Shown: positions 21,276 through 33,258 of the stretch, piece by piece | Position numbering within the stretch: the first letter of the stretch is position 1 | Layout of the letters: each line of letters starts with the position of its first letter | Origin: Balamuthia mandrillaris | Taxonomy: Eukaryota > Discosea > Longamoebia > Balamuthiidae | Reading direction: 5' to 3' | Length of the DNA stretch: 64,000 nt | NCBI GenBank assembly: GCA_031835245.1 | Contig: JAVKOQ010000097.1 | Location: forward strand, 1 to 64,000 | Notes under the pieces: generated by a model | What the model was told of the DNA's origin: nothing | Seen by the model: the letters and a program-made list of their open reading frames with translations, nothing else | The model's database searches: none | Program-made: the position numbers and the translations under genes

Positions 21276-24200
21276 TGTACTCACTTTTATTTCTCTTTCA
21301 CTAATTCTCCTCTCTCATTCACTCATTCTCTCTTCTGTTCAATGACCCACAGGAGCATGCGCGAAGGAGATAGCTCCATATGTGCAAGAGTGCCTTCACT
21401 TTGTGGCTAACGACAAAGCGAGTAAAGAAGATGCTGACCAGCTCGCCGAGTACACGTTTCTTTTGCTGGCCAACTGCTGCTCTCACAAGCTTAGCTCTTC
21501 CACTGCTGCTTCTTCTTCTCGCGCCTCTTCCTCTTCTTCCGATGTGGCAGCGTTGCACCTTCGACTCGCTGCTGAGATTCAGCAATACCTGTCAACTTGG
21601 TTACTCTCCGCCACTCATGCCTCTGAAAATATGAAAGCTCACATTGTACATCTTTGCTCTGTCCTGTCTTACCAAGGTATGTCTCTTCCCGCTTGTTCCT
21701 GTTCTCTTTAGTCTTCTTACTCTCTTTGACCTTCTCTTTTCTCTAACCAACAACTTATGTGCCAATTCCTATAGAGGTGGTAAGGAAAGGAATACAGTCT
21801 GACAAAGAGGTTCATAGGTGCCTCTTTGCCAGCCTTCATTCCCAAAACCGGGATCGTGTGTACTATGCCCTTGTTCTCCTTCATGTGCTTGTTGACTCAG
21901 AGGGTCTCCTTCCTGCCACCATTCTCTCCCCTGCTCTCCTCTGCTCTCCTCTATCTTCTTTCTTCTTTAAATGCTTGTTGTTGACATGTAGATTCTCTGC
22001 AGAGTTTTGCGAGCAGCATTTCTTTGCTAAAACGAAGCCAGAAGAAGGAGCCGAAGCAGCCACTGCATCCTCTTCTTCTGTTCTCAGAACACCGCGCGAG
22101 GCGCGACGACAGCTTCCCAAATGGGAAACACTCCTCTCCTTCCTCTCCCACGAGGACCAACGCATCCGCAGACAGGCCGTCTCCTTGCTGTCCCTCCTCT
22201 GTCAGACATCCTCCACAAAGGTTTCCTCTCTGCTCTCCAGAGATCGCAACTCGCTGCATCTCGTCCTGCACCTCTTTCAACAGGCTCTCTCTCTTCACTT
22301 TATCCAAGACTTGGAGGAGCACGAAGATGCAGGCGAGGAAGAGCAAAGCTCGAGCAAAAGCAGCGGCAAAGTCAAAGAGGTCAACTTGGATGGAAGATTA
22401 TCGGAGGAGAGCCTAAAGACCATGGCAGAGAGTGCTGCCAAGTCCGTGCTCTCACTCAACCTCCAAACGGCGGCGCACTGTCTTGCCATCTTTGCCATCT
22501 GCTCCTCTTCCTCGAAAGGCAGAGCGGTTCGGATGGAGATGTGCCGCAACCTGATGGACAAGCACATCACGCCAACTCTCTTTCTCGAGCCTGTTGTCGG
22601 AACGACAGAACAGCCGCAAAGAAAACGACGCAGTTCACCTCAAACGGAGGCAGCAGCAACGACGATGTTTCGAGTTGGAGAGGAAGGCCTTAGGTGGCTT
22701 CAGCAGAGGATAGAACAAAGGTTGAAGATGGGGTATACGGAAGATAGCAACGAGGAAGACTGTGCTGCGGAGGCTGATTGCGAAGAGCAGTTCTTTTGCG
22801 AGGAAGCAACGGAGGAAGAAGGGGCGGCTATGACGGACGACCGAAGGGATGAGGATCGCGATGAGCCCTCGGAAGCGGAGGAAGACGAAGAGGAAGAGGA
22901 TCCTCTTTTGATGAAGAGAAAGGATGATTGGGACATGGAAGGAGAAAGAAAGAAGATGGAGGAACTCGAAAAAGAAGAAACGAGGTTTCTTAGTGCCATT
23001 CAAATCATTGCCGCAATGTTGCGATGTACACCGTCATCTCCTTCGTCATCGTCGTCTTCATCATCATCTCTGGAGAAAAAAGCAACATCGAGCAAGAAGA
23101 AGAAGAAGAGGAGAAAAGGTTCTTCTCCTCAGAGGGAGGAAAAGGGCTCTTCTTTGATCGATGTTAGCACAGATGTGGACTCGGTGGCGACTCTTAACTC
23201 CATTCTGACTATTCTTCGCAACTGTTCTGCTCACGGTAGCTTTTGCTTTCTCTCTTCGCTCCTTTCTCCTTCTCTTCTCTTACGTTTGTTAATGGTGGGA
23301 CTATAAAATAGGGCATGGCAAAGTGATCATGGGGAAGTACGAACTGTTGCAGCCGCTTATTCCTATCGTTGAGAACAGCAGTAGTCATCCTCTCTCCGTT
23401 ACACTGGCAACTGAAATCATAGCCAACTGCACAGCTGAAGGTATTATCCGTACCCTCCTCTTGTTCTTCATTCTGACTTCTAACAATATGAACACATCGG
23501 GTTAATGTCAAACAGAGCTGAATAGAAGATGGCTCACGAAAGCACAGCAGCCTCCCATTGTCAAGACATTGGTTTCTCTTCTTGCAACGAACAAAGAGAG
23601 TCCTCTAGTGCCAGAAATGGCAAAGGCTCATCTTGCACGAGCTATCGCCAATCTCTCCACGCTTGGTGCTCTTCTTCTTTCTTCTTCTTCCGGTTTGTTT
23701 TTGTGCTAACTTGCTCTGCATAAGCAGAAAACAATGCATTGCAAGAGGCAGGAGTGATTCAAGTATTGGTAGATGCGTTACAGCAACTCCCGTCGTCAAT
23801 CCAGCCCGAGTCTCAGTCTCAGTCTGGGTCCAACGCCAAACCAGACGTCTCCGAACAACAACGAAGCCTTCGGTCTTTGCCGCTCCTGCACAACGTGGCT
23901 TGGGCTTTATCCAATTGCTCCGCTTCAGGTTCGTTTCAGCTTTGTGTTGTTTGTTTTAAAAACCACAATAACAATAAACCACAGATGAAATGATGGAAGA
24001 GCTTTTGCAGGCGGATGCTCAGATCACAGAGCACACGAAGCAAGAGGGTGGGGTGCTGCTTGCCATCGAGAAGGCACTGCAAATGGTGTTGCAAATGGAC
24101 CGCAAGTATGCTTCGCCGCTCACCACCGCCACCATCACGTTTCTCCTTCAAACTGCGACCAATTGTTTAGCCCTTCCTTGTAAGTTTCTTCTTCTTTCTT

Positions 24201-25257
24201 CTTTCTTCCCTCCTCCTTTTTCTTTCTTTTGTCTAACATACCACTTTTTTCCTATAACAGACGTATCAACTAAGGAAGAAACCACGGCGTCCGAGCGAAC
24301 GGTACTGTTCCATGCACCAGCGCCACCATCAAAAGCGTCGATAGCAACTCCACAATCGACAACAGCAGCAACGGCCACCACCACTTCCACTGCTGCTCCT
24401 TCTGCCTCAAAACGTCGCCAGTTTCACTTGCCAAAGCAACTCGTGCAGCGTTTGGTCAGTTTGCTAAGAAACAATGAGGAGGAAGAGAAGAAGGAGAAGG
24501 AGAGCAACCTGAATCTTCAGCAAAAACAACGAGTGACGCATCAAGCGCTTTGCGCGTTGGCCTACTGTGACCAAACAGAGGGCCTTCAGCAAGTCATACT
24601 GAGATGTCCTGCCAATGGGCTGGACTCGCTGTTGTCCCTGATAGCAACCTGCGAGAATGAGCGAAGCAAGGAACTTGCTGCTCAAATCCTGGATAACTGC
24701 CTGCGTTCACGTTTGTTCAACCTGTCTCCCTCTTACCATGTTTTTCTCTTGCCAACTCTTCTTTGTTTTTCTCTGCTCTATTGGTTTCTTCTTAACAGCG
24801 AGAAACAAAGAGCTGTGTGCTGGCAACACTGAGGCAGCCACAAAGCTCTTTGATCTAGTGACAGACGGGCAGAATCCAGTTGTCCTCTCTCATCTTCTTC
24901 GCATCATCGAGGGCTCATTCTTCGCCCCGAACTCACCCAACAACATCAAAAGAGAGAGTAACATACTAACGCCCTCATCTATATCAATTCCAGTGCCTTC
25001 TTCCTCTCCACCACCTTCTTCCTTTCGTGGGGCCTCTTCTCCCGTCGCTGTAGGACGTGCTCATCATCATGCCAACGCCAACAACAATAACGACAATAAT
25101 AACCTTAACAGCAACAATACGAATAAGAATGTGTTTAGGGACCTATGTGCCACAGAAGAGGGCATGAGGCAGATTCTCTCGTTGCTCAACTCCAAACAAT
25201 CGGATGACATTAAGAGATCAGCTGCCTCGATTCTCGTCCACTCTGCTGTTGATGGTT

Positions 25258-25297
<40 letters not shown>

Positions 25298-28200
25298 ACT
25301 CTCGTTTCGTCAAATGCTTACTCATGGACATATTATCAAGACAAAGGAGAGATTCCAATCAACCACGCAGGAGTGCTGTTAGCCTTGGCAGCTCTTTTCC
25401 AAAACCCATTAACCAACACTCGACGCAACGGTCGGTGGGCTTTCAAAATGAAACGTGGAGGAACAGGAGCGGGAGGAGGAAGAGTTCTTGGAACAGGAGG
25501 TGGTTTCTCGTTGGAGCTGCACGTAACAGGAGCACAACCGGCTCTCGCTTTTGACTTTGAGTCCGAGACAAGTCTTGTCGAACAAACAGCAAGAGCAGTG
25601 GCCTGCAGTCAATACAAGGACTTGGATTCGTTTCCCACACCTTCACACGATACTTCTGATCATTCTTCCAACTGTTCTTCGTCTTCTGCGCCTTCTTCTG
25701 CTATAGCCGCATCATCAACATTTGCCAATTCTGCGGTGACTACTTCGTTGTTGCACCCTCCTCCTTCACCACGTTTTCTGGGAGGAACTCCTCCTCGCCC
25801 TTCTGTTTCTCCTCTTTCTACTTCTCCTTCTCTTTCTTCTTCTCCCTCTTCTTCATTTTCGTCCGTTCCACCTCAACCTCTCTTAAGCCCACGTTCCTCT
25901 GCTTCTTCCTTCTCCGCTCCTTCCTCCTCTTCGTTTCCTCCTTCTTCGTCTTCATCATCATCTTCATTCTTCGCTCCTTCTGTTGCAAGTGGTCTGTCTC
26001 CACCGCCATTACCTCCTTTTCCTTTGTTCCTTCGTCACCTCAAAGAAGAGGAAAATCGGTTTAACCATTCGCTTCAACAATCCAGCAATACCAACAACAC
26101 CAATAACGCTCCTCCATCACAGCAAAGTGCTCGTAACCGTTTGTTGCAGCTTTATGACGTGGCGGAGCTCGCACGAACTGACATTCTCAAGTTCAAGAGC
26201 TTCACTCCCTCCTTGTTTGCTTCGCATGCTTTGTCTATCGACGAAGATGAAGCAGCGGAAGAGGATGAGGAACACGTTGTTAAAGGGGAGAATGAAGGTA
26301 TCTTGCTGTCTTTGTGTTCTTCTCGTTCCACCACTTTCTTTGTCCTTCTCTAACACTACGATAAAGCTGGAAAGAAGAAAAAACCAAAGAAAGGACCAAC
26401 ACCTGAAGCTTCCTTTGTCAAGCGCAAGAAAGAGCTACGCAGGACCAAGTGTTTCTCCAGCGACTCGTTCGTCATCAACGAAACGGGTACCGTTCTGAGG
26501 GATCTTAGCGATCCCTCGGGGGCTAGCATCAGCTTGGTTCAATCTGATCCTTCTTCTTCTACCACTTCCTTTGTATCTTTGGGACAAGGGGATACTTCTT
26601 CCTCTTCTCCGTTGCAACATGGAGCAACTACTTCACGCTCGAAGAAAGAAAAAGATAAGAAGCATGCCTCAAAGAATAATCTGTCTTCCACTTCTTCCTC
26701 TTCTTCATCATCCACTTCTTCAGACACTCCGAAACGAAAAAGCGGCAAAAAGTCAACAACTTCAGGCCCCAATAGCTTCTCCGACAAAACTAGCTCTTCT
26801 TCTGCTTTTGTTTCAGGCTCCCTTTCTTCTTCTCCTTCTTCCTCTGGTCATATGGCCAGCGTTACATTTGCTTTCGACAATCTTGATTCCACGACAAGAC
26901 AAGGAGTTAAAGCATTATCTTCCTCCTCTGCTTCCTCTTCTTCCTCTTCTGCTTCTTCTTCCACTTCCTCTTCTACTGGGCATTTAAGAAGCAAAAGCAT
27001 CAGTTATCATGAAAAGAACTACGAAGCGATAGCACCAGCGTCGTCGTCATCAACCAGCAAGAACAACAGCAATAACGATAAGTCACACGACAAGCACGTT
27101 TCCATCAAAGCGAGCAACAGCAAGCCTAGAGCTCACAGCCTCAGCCTGAGTGGATCTTACTCCATCTCTCCCACCAGTCGAAGCAGTGATTCTGTTCGCT
27201 CTCACACCATCTCCACTCCGTCCAACGAGCGAGAACGAGAGAGAGAAAAGGGAGAAAGAGACAAAGGAGAAAAAGGAGAGAGAGGAGAGGAAGAAAGCTC
27301 GGCAAATCCTTCGAAGGAAAAAACTTCCAGCGGAGGGTTGAACAGACAATCTTCTTGGTCGAGTTTGATGAAGTTCTCTGTGTTGAAGCTGAAGAAGAGT
27401 GATCCGCAACAGCAACAAAACACAGCGGACAGTGATCATTCTAACAGGTCCTCCTTTGAGACCTCCCCTTCTTCTCCGTCTTCTTCCAGCAGCAACACTG
27501 CAGCAGTAGTTCCCTCCAACAAAGACGTTAGCAATAATAAGGACAACGATGGCAGCAAGAAGGCATCCAACAAAGAGAAGAGGGAGTCCAAACAGCAACA
27601 TCAACACCAACATGACTCTATCAGCGGTATAACTCCGACCAAGAAGGAGAGAGAGAAAGACAAAGAGAAGGAGAAGGAGAAAGATAAGGACAAAGACAAG
27701 GATAAAACCGAACGAAGAGGCTCTATGCGTTCTCTCCAACACTCAGGAGACGTGCTTACCAGAGAAGGAAGCAACAGCAGTAGCAACAAGAAAGAAGCGC
27801 CAGCAACGCCTCGAAGCAAAGAGGCAGCTGCTCTGCATCATCATGGCAATGATGCTCTGGACGTTCGCAAGATCTCATCTTCCTCGTCCTCGACGTCTTC
27901 TGGCGTTGGTGTACAACGCAAACGACCAAAGCACATTTCCACCAAATCTGGTTCTGCCATCTACTCAAGACCTCCTTCTTCGGTTTCGTCTCCCTCTGCT
28001 GCTAGTGCCTTTATCAGCAGCAACATTAATAGCAGCAAAGCCAACGCTATTCCACCAGTGAAGAAGATCGATGTGCAAGGTCTGCAAAAGAGCAGCAACA
28101 AAGCATTGGATGAGCAGCAGGAAGGAACCCCACGAACGATGGCCAGAGCAATAAAGTTCTGCGAGCGTCAAGTTGCTGCGTTGTTGCATTACAGAAGCAT

Positions 28201-29511
28201 CGGAAGCGCTCAGTTCAAAACGTATCATGCTTCCATCTACACTTATTTGATGGTACTTTCATTCCGTTGATAGGCCATTTCGTGCCCATGATATGGGCGT
28301 CTTATAACGATGCTGAAATCATTTTCATAATATAGGAAGGCATCACGAAGCATTGGGAAGCTTTGGAAGAAAATGCGCAGTCATTCAACAACAAAGAAGA
28401 TGATCAACGCAAAGCAGAAGCAGAGGAAGAGGCAGAATTCAGAGGAGGAGAACTGCAGGTCATGCCTCGCTGTTGGGAGCAACTGGATGACCTGGCGGCA
28501 GCGTCGTTGATGGCAAGCGAGGACAGGATGATGGTGGCCTATTGGCAAAGGTTGAACGGCCACACTGGAGCTATACTCAGCGACCATCCCTTTGACCGCT
28601 CCACCAGTTGGCCCTACTTTGAAATCCTTATTCTCAACAAAGGAGTTCATGGGTACAATTCCATCTCCATCTCATTTTCTCTCGTTCTCTTCTTCTCTTG
28701 GCTTGTTTTTTTCATGTCATTCTGCTCTTTCTCTGTTGTAATGCTTGTTACTATTCCCCTTTGCAGTTCCATATCGATAGGGTTAGCCCCAAAAGATCAT
28801 CCCAGAAACAGTCACCCAGGACTCGTCAAAGGGTTGCCTTCACCATTTTGCTCAATTCATGCTTTTCTTTGTATGTTAGGCTAACTTTGGTTTCGCTTAT
28901 AGTTCATATGGATGGTGTGGTGATGGAAAGAGATACGAACACGGAACGCCGGTCGACTGGCAGGACCAATCTCAGGAACCTACCTCTGCTTCTGTGACAG
29001 CCGCGGGTTCTTCGTTTTGTTGTTGGGAGTCTGGAGACGTGGTTGGGTGCGGCTACAACAACCTTACCCATCAAATCTTTTACACCAAGAATGGTGTATT
29101 GATGGGTATGACGACTCTTTCTCTTTGGCTTGCTCTGCTCTTCTCTCTTGCTCTCTTCAATCCTATCTCTTCACTCTTCTCTGCTTCTCTAAAAAAAATG
29201 TTTCTCAAAACAAAAAAACAGGAGTGGGTCACATGGAAGTCGCTTCAGGTCTACATCCATGTGTAGGCCTTTCAGGACCACGCGAGATCGTCTATGCCAA
29301 CTTTGGCCAGGCGCCATTCCTTTGGGACTTTGACTTTAGCCAACAAGTATGGTCGATGCGACCTTCAGGTCCTCTGTCAGCAAGACGGTTGGTGGCTGTT
29401 CTTCACGAAAGGGAGGCGCAGGCGAGACGCTTTGTATTACAGGATTACTTGGAATGGTGTATTCTCAACTTTGATGGCTTAGCTTGGCTCTTTCTCTCTT
29501 CAGCCAAGTAA
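19685..29511 (+). CDS. Giant PH-armadillo-SPRY protein
   Basis: Eighteen exons: 19685-19891, 19980-20655, 20827-21216, 21353-21676, 21775-21903, 22003-23235, 23312-23440, 23516-23665, 23728-23928, 23985-24179, 24261-24710, 24799-25254, 25341-26297, 26367-28252, 28336-28652, 28767-28832, 28903-29105 and 29222-29511. All phases close; about 2752 residues. Residues about 35-260 are a PH domain (GQLWIENVNKKFKSRFCLL to EKTNWVQEILKLRD) with a 125-residue Ser/Ala insert. Armadillo-type repeats follow to about 1560 (LLNSTDQQINSAILYAFSQL, NVAWALSNCSAS). Then come about 900 residues of Ser-, Lys- and Glu-rich low complexity, and a SPRY/B30.2 domain at about 2545-2690 (GSISIGLAPKDHP, SYGWCGDGKRYEHG, VYANFGQAPF). 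PH suggests lipid or small-GTPase binding; ARM and SPRY are protein-binding. I know of no family with this order. The choice of donor at 23665 and the very C-terminus are the least certain points. Confidence 0.8.
20702..20735 (+). repeat. (CT)n microsatellite in PH-ARM-SPRY intron 2
   Basis: CT run on the sense strand; similar runs lie in intron 1 (about 19904-19933), intron 3 (about 21237-21271) and intron 12 (about 25261-25294) of the same gene. Confidence 0.9.
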
Positions 29512-29543
29512 AGTTTGCAAAACAAGAGCTTATTCTTCGTGTT

Positions 29544-32244
29544 TCAATCATCTTCGGTAGAATAAGAAGGAACTCCTAAGAGAGTGAGTTTGTTGCCTTC
29601 CATGCCACAGATCATCCAGTTCTCTAACAAAGGATGAAAGGCAATCGCTGATACAGCCCAAGGCACGCGTATTCGACGAACACATTCAACAACGCTGTTA
29701 CCTTCCTGTTCCCTGCTTTTGCTTCTTTTTGAACTGCTGTTGTTGTTGGTTGCTGTTGAAGATGGGATGGTATTGTCAACCCACCGCTCGATGTCTCTGT
29801 CGCGTTCTTCGTCATGCAGCACAACCGCCACGTCTTCATTTTCCTCCTGGCTCGCTTCTGTAACGTGCATCTCACCATCATCATCATCCAGCACGACAAC
29901 CACTTTCTTTTTGCCTTTCTCTTTGTTGCTTCCTGGATTGTTATTGTGAAGTGGTTGTTCTTCCATGTTCTTGCTTCTTGTTGTTCCATCAGCAGAGAGA
30001 CCAAGGCGAGCCGCGATGAAGACAGCATCGGCCTTTCCGTACCGTTCCTCCAGCAGAGTTAGCGCAGACTTGTTCTCGGCGGAGTGAAGGCCAATGCGGC
30101 GCGTGTCCAAGAGTAGAAGATTGTTGTCTCCAACGAACGCTCCTCCAGCACAAAGGAAGGAGTTAACAGGAGAGAACGAGATTCTCCCTCGCCTCAACAA
30201 GGCAGAAGAGGATGAAGAAGAAAAAGAAGAAAAAGAAGAGGAGGAGGAATCAGAGGCTACTCCTGAACCCGGTGATGAAAAGGAGAAGGAGGGAGAGGAA
30301 GAAGCGGAAGAGGAAGATGAAGAAGCGAGTTGTTTGAGAGGATTATAGACAGAAGTAAGTTTGGGAGGACCACCAGGTGAGAGACAGATGACGCCGCTGG
30401 TTGAATTGTGCAGTTGAAAGGCTAAAGAGTACTCGTTGGAGGGATCCAAACAAATGGAGGATATTCCCGTCGAGGCATCTTTGGGACCAAAACCTACAAA
30501 AAAAACCAACAAGTTCAACAACGTGAAGGCATAGAGAAGAAGAAGAAGAAGAAGAAGAAGAAGAAGAAGAAGAAGAAGAAAGAACAAGAAGAAGAAGAAG
30601 AAGAAGAAGAACAACAACAACAACATAAGACAACAACATAAGACAACATAAGACAACAACATAAGACAACAACATAAGACAACAACATAAGACAACAACA
30701 TAAGACAACAACAACAACAACAACAACAACAAGAAGAAGAAGAACAAGAAGAAGAAGAAGAACAAACCAGCTTCGGCAAATAGATAATTAAGATGGATCT
30801 TCTCCACCTCCTTATTAGCATACCGAATGTCATAGATGTGAACCTCGCCATTGTCCGTCCCAACGTAAAGCATTCTACCATCGCTTCTTGCTTGCACAGA
30901 GTTAAACGCGCCTTCCGTATAGCTTGCCTGTATCCTCCTTTTCGGAAGGTAGTGCAACAACCTTCTTCTCTTTCGCGATGGTCCTCCTGCTCCATTGCTG
31001 TGGTGTTTGTTGTTGTTAATTGCAAAGACGGGTTTGCTGCTTTGTACAGAGTAGTCCCAAAACTTTATGGAGGAATCCCGCCCGACGCAAACGAGCTGTT
31101 TGCGCTCCGGCACGAAGCAAACATCCAGAATGCTGCCAGAGTTGGTGGTCCCTGTTTTGAAGACTCGGGTGGGAGCACGGCCGTCATTGCATCGGGTCAA
31201 GTCGTAGGCGTAGAGCTCTGGGAAGGAGGAGAAGGAACAGACAACCTCGTCTTGGTCGATGGGGTTCCATTGTACACACGACAGAACGTGGGTGCTGATA
31301 GTATTTGGGGAGGAAAGATTAAGAGGAGAGGGAGACAGAGGAGAACAGGAGAGGAGAAAAGAAAAGAGAAGAAAAAAGAGAAGAGAAGAGAAGACAAACC
31401 TGTCGAGAGACAATAGAGGGGGCGGAAGTTGGGGCAGCTGTTCGGCCCACCAGTCCGAAGATGTGTCAGGAGAGTCAGCCAACATCGAAGATGCAGTGGA
31501 GAGTATTCGAACCGGTCTTTGAGAGAGTTCATCATAGACCACATTGGGGATATACTCTGTGGTCTCCATCGCAGAAGAAGAAGAAGAGACAAAAGGAAAA
31601 GGTCGGCGACTGGGCTTTTGTTTTGTTCGCCGACGAGCGTAGTCCTCAGCAAGTGCAGCTCTGCATTGCTCAAAGTTGTGAATGTCGAGCCGTCCATTGG
31701 AGCTCGCCACGGCAAACAGCTCCCCATCTTGGTCGAAGCGAAGGTCCGAGACAAAGCCTTTGGTGGCTGTGGAAGAAGAGGAATGACCGCGGCCTCGCCC
31801 CATCATTGCCATGGAGGAAGAAGAGGCTGAGGACGAGGAAGGAAGATAGGTGGCTAACTTTGAACGAGAAAGACAGCCAAATATCAATAAGGAGAAAGAA
31901 AGGAGAAGAAGAAAGGAAAAAGCAAACGGCAAAGTACACGCAGATAGAGGATAAGAAAGAGTACATACTGTTTGTGTGTCACGAAAGGAATCCCAAGCAA
32001 TGCGCAACCGGAGGCTAGAAGCAAGACGGCCTTTGCGTTGATAGTCATTTGTCCAAAGAAACCCTTTCCTCCTCCTGTGAGCAACACCATTAGTTTCCAA
32101 CTATTAAAAAAAGAAAAGAAAAATAAACAAAGGACCCAAAACTAACTTTTCGCGTGGTGGTTGCGGTTTCTCGGGAAGCAGCCTGGAGCCATCGCTGTAG
32201 GTGGGCACATGCTCCAGTTCCAACGGCTTAAAATACTTTCTCAT
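29544..32244 (-). CDS. WD40-repeat protein
   Basis: Five exons: 32244-32147, 32074-31969, 31857-31400, 31294-30768 and 30493-29544 (phases 2,0,2,1); 712 residues. WD40-like blades are visible: FVSDLRFDQDGELFAVASSN with RLDIHNFEQ, VLSCVQWNPIDQDEVVC with LYAYDLTRC, ILDVCFVPERKQLVCVGRDS with IKFWDYS, FNSVQARSDGRMLYVGTDNG with VHIYDIRY, and at the C-terminus VSAIAFHPLLENWMICG. This looks like a single propeller of the DCAF/CSA-like type acting as a scaffold, possibly a Cul4-DDB1 receptor; that role is only inferred. Ser-rich and acidic inserts separate blades. The last intron (30494-30767) is almost pure repeat. The stop codon is 32 bp from the PH-ARM-SPRY stop on the other strand. Confidence 0.78.
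30494..30767 (-). repeat. Compound microsatellite making up a whole WD40-gene intron
   Basis: On the plus strand: a GAA block (about 30537-30610), seven or so copies of ATAAGACAAC(AAC) (about 30625-30710), a CAA block, then a second GAA block to about 30760. Only the splice sites and a few flanking bases are unique sequence. Confidence 0.9.
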
Positions 32245-32437
32245 CTTTCAACTTAACTTCGCTTCTCCTTCGCAACTGCTATTCAAAATATCTCTAACGT
32301 TCGTTACAAGAGTCCTTGAAGCATATGGGGACGAGTACATGTTGTCCGGGAATGAAGGGGAGAAAATCTCTTAAATGTTAGAGACAAAATTTGCACCGTT
32401 CGGTACCGTAACCATTTCCCTCATTAGTATATTAACG

Positions 32438-32775
32438 TTATAGTTTTGGCGGGAAGTTTTCTTTTGTTGCAGGAGAAGGAAAGGAAGTTATCGAGTACAA
32501 AATGAAGAAGCCGCCCGCTCTTTTGGCGTATAGGTCTCTCACTGCAACGGTGATTATGCTCATTAGTACATGGTGGTTTGTAGGAAGACAAAGACAGGGA
32601 AGTAAGCAATAAGAAAGCAAGAGAGAAAGAAAGAGCGAACAATAGGAGGGGAAAAAAGAGGAGGAAGAAGAAGCAGGAAGAAGGGACTTTACTTGCAGAA
32701 TGTTCCTCTTTACCAGCCGTGACAAGAAGGTCCAGGAGAGCAGGGGTTTCATCGATCTGCGTTTGTTTCCTGTAC
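32438..32775 (-). pseudogene. Ras-family GTPase remnant
   Basis: Two exon-like pieces, 32775-32693 and 32541-32438, join in phase 1 through a GTAAAG donor and a GCAG acceptor. The product reads YRKQTQIDETPALLDLL then VTAGKEEHSAMRDLYAKR and FFILYSITS. This matches the Ras switch II region (family form [20 protein letters not shown]). The G3 Asp (DTAG) is Val and the catalytic Gln61 position is Lys. There is no P-loop exon upstream, and the frame stops shortly after the ITS segment, before the NKxD and SAK motifs. I read this as a decayed fragment of a Ras gene with one ancestral intron. A small plus-strand frame at 32502 with a hydrophobic run is its antisense shadow. Confidence 0.7.
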
Positions 32776-33258
32776 CTGCATGTCAAGGCGCACAAGTAAT
32801 GCTAAACTCTGATAAGGAAAATCAATACCAAAAGAGGGGCGTGCAATCGGAAATTTTAGAGGAAAACTCGGTTGAAATAATCAGTTTGCCGGCTAAAAAC
32901 AAATGAGACGTTTTTTTCCTCTCTCTTTCTCTCTTGTTTTGTTTGGGGGTAGTGTGCATACTACCCTGCCCTCACCTGCTCACCCAACGCCCGCCCACCC
33001 ACTTTTGCTACGTTTTTTTTTGCTACGTTTTTTTTTGTTTGTTTGGTTACGTCGCCCAAACCGCCCGAACCCAACACTACTCATCCAATACCTTGCACGC
33101 CGCGTTGCTTTTTTTTTTTCTTTCTTTCTTTCCTTCCTTCCATTCCCTCCTTTCTTTCCTTCATTCTATCTATCTATCTATCTATCTATCTGCTACCTCT
33201 TTCCTTGCGTGGACGTTGGGCCTCTTAGAGCGTGGTCGTCTTTTGTTCCGACGAAGGA
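32776..33258. other. Spacer between Ras remnant and XPR1-like gene
   Basis: Contains T-rich and CTTT/CCTT low complexity (about 33110-33165) and a TATC tetranucleotide run. No coding seen; likely the promoter and 5' UTR of the XPR1-like gene. Confidence 0.4.
33166..33191 (+). repeat. (TATC)n microsatellite
   Basis: Six or so TATC units about 70 bp upstream of the XPR1-like start codon. Confidence 0.9.

Noticed and set aside
28903-29511. SPRY region as a separate gene
   Set aside because: Exons 14 to 18 join in frame to the upstream ARM part with good splice sites, and no independent start is evident; still worth testing with transcripts.
30610-30720. Regularly spaced ATAAG units resembling a CRISPR-like array
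   Set aside because: Spacers are identical repeats too, the locus is an intron of a eukaryotic gene, and there are no cas genes.
32502-32900. Small plus-strand frame with a hydrophobic helix and spliceable second exon
   Set aside because: It is the antisense of the Ras remnant, whose resemblance to Ras over two exons is far stronger.
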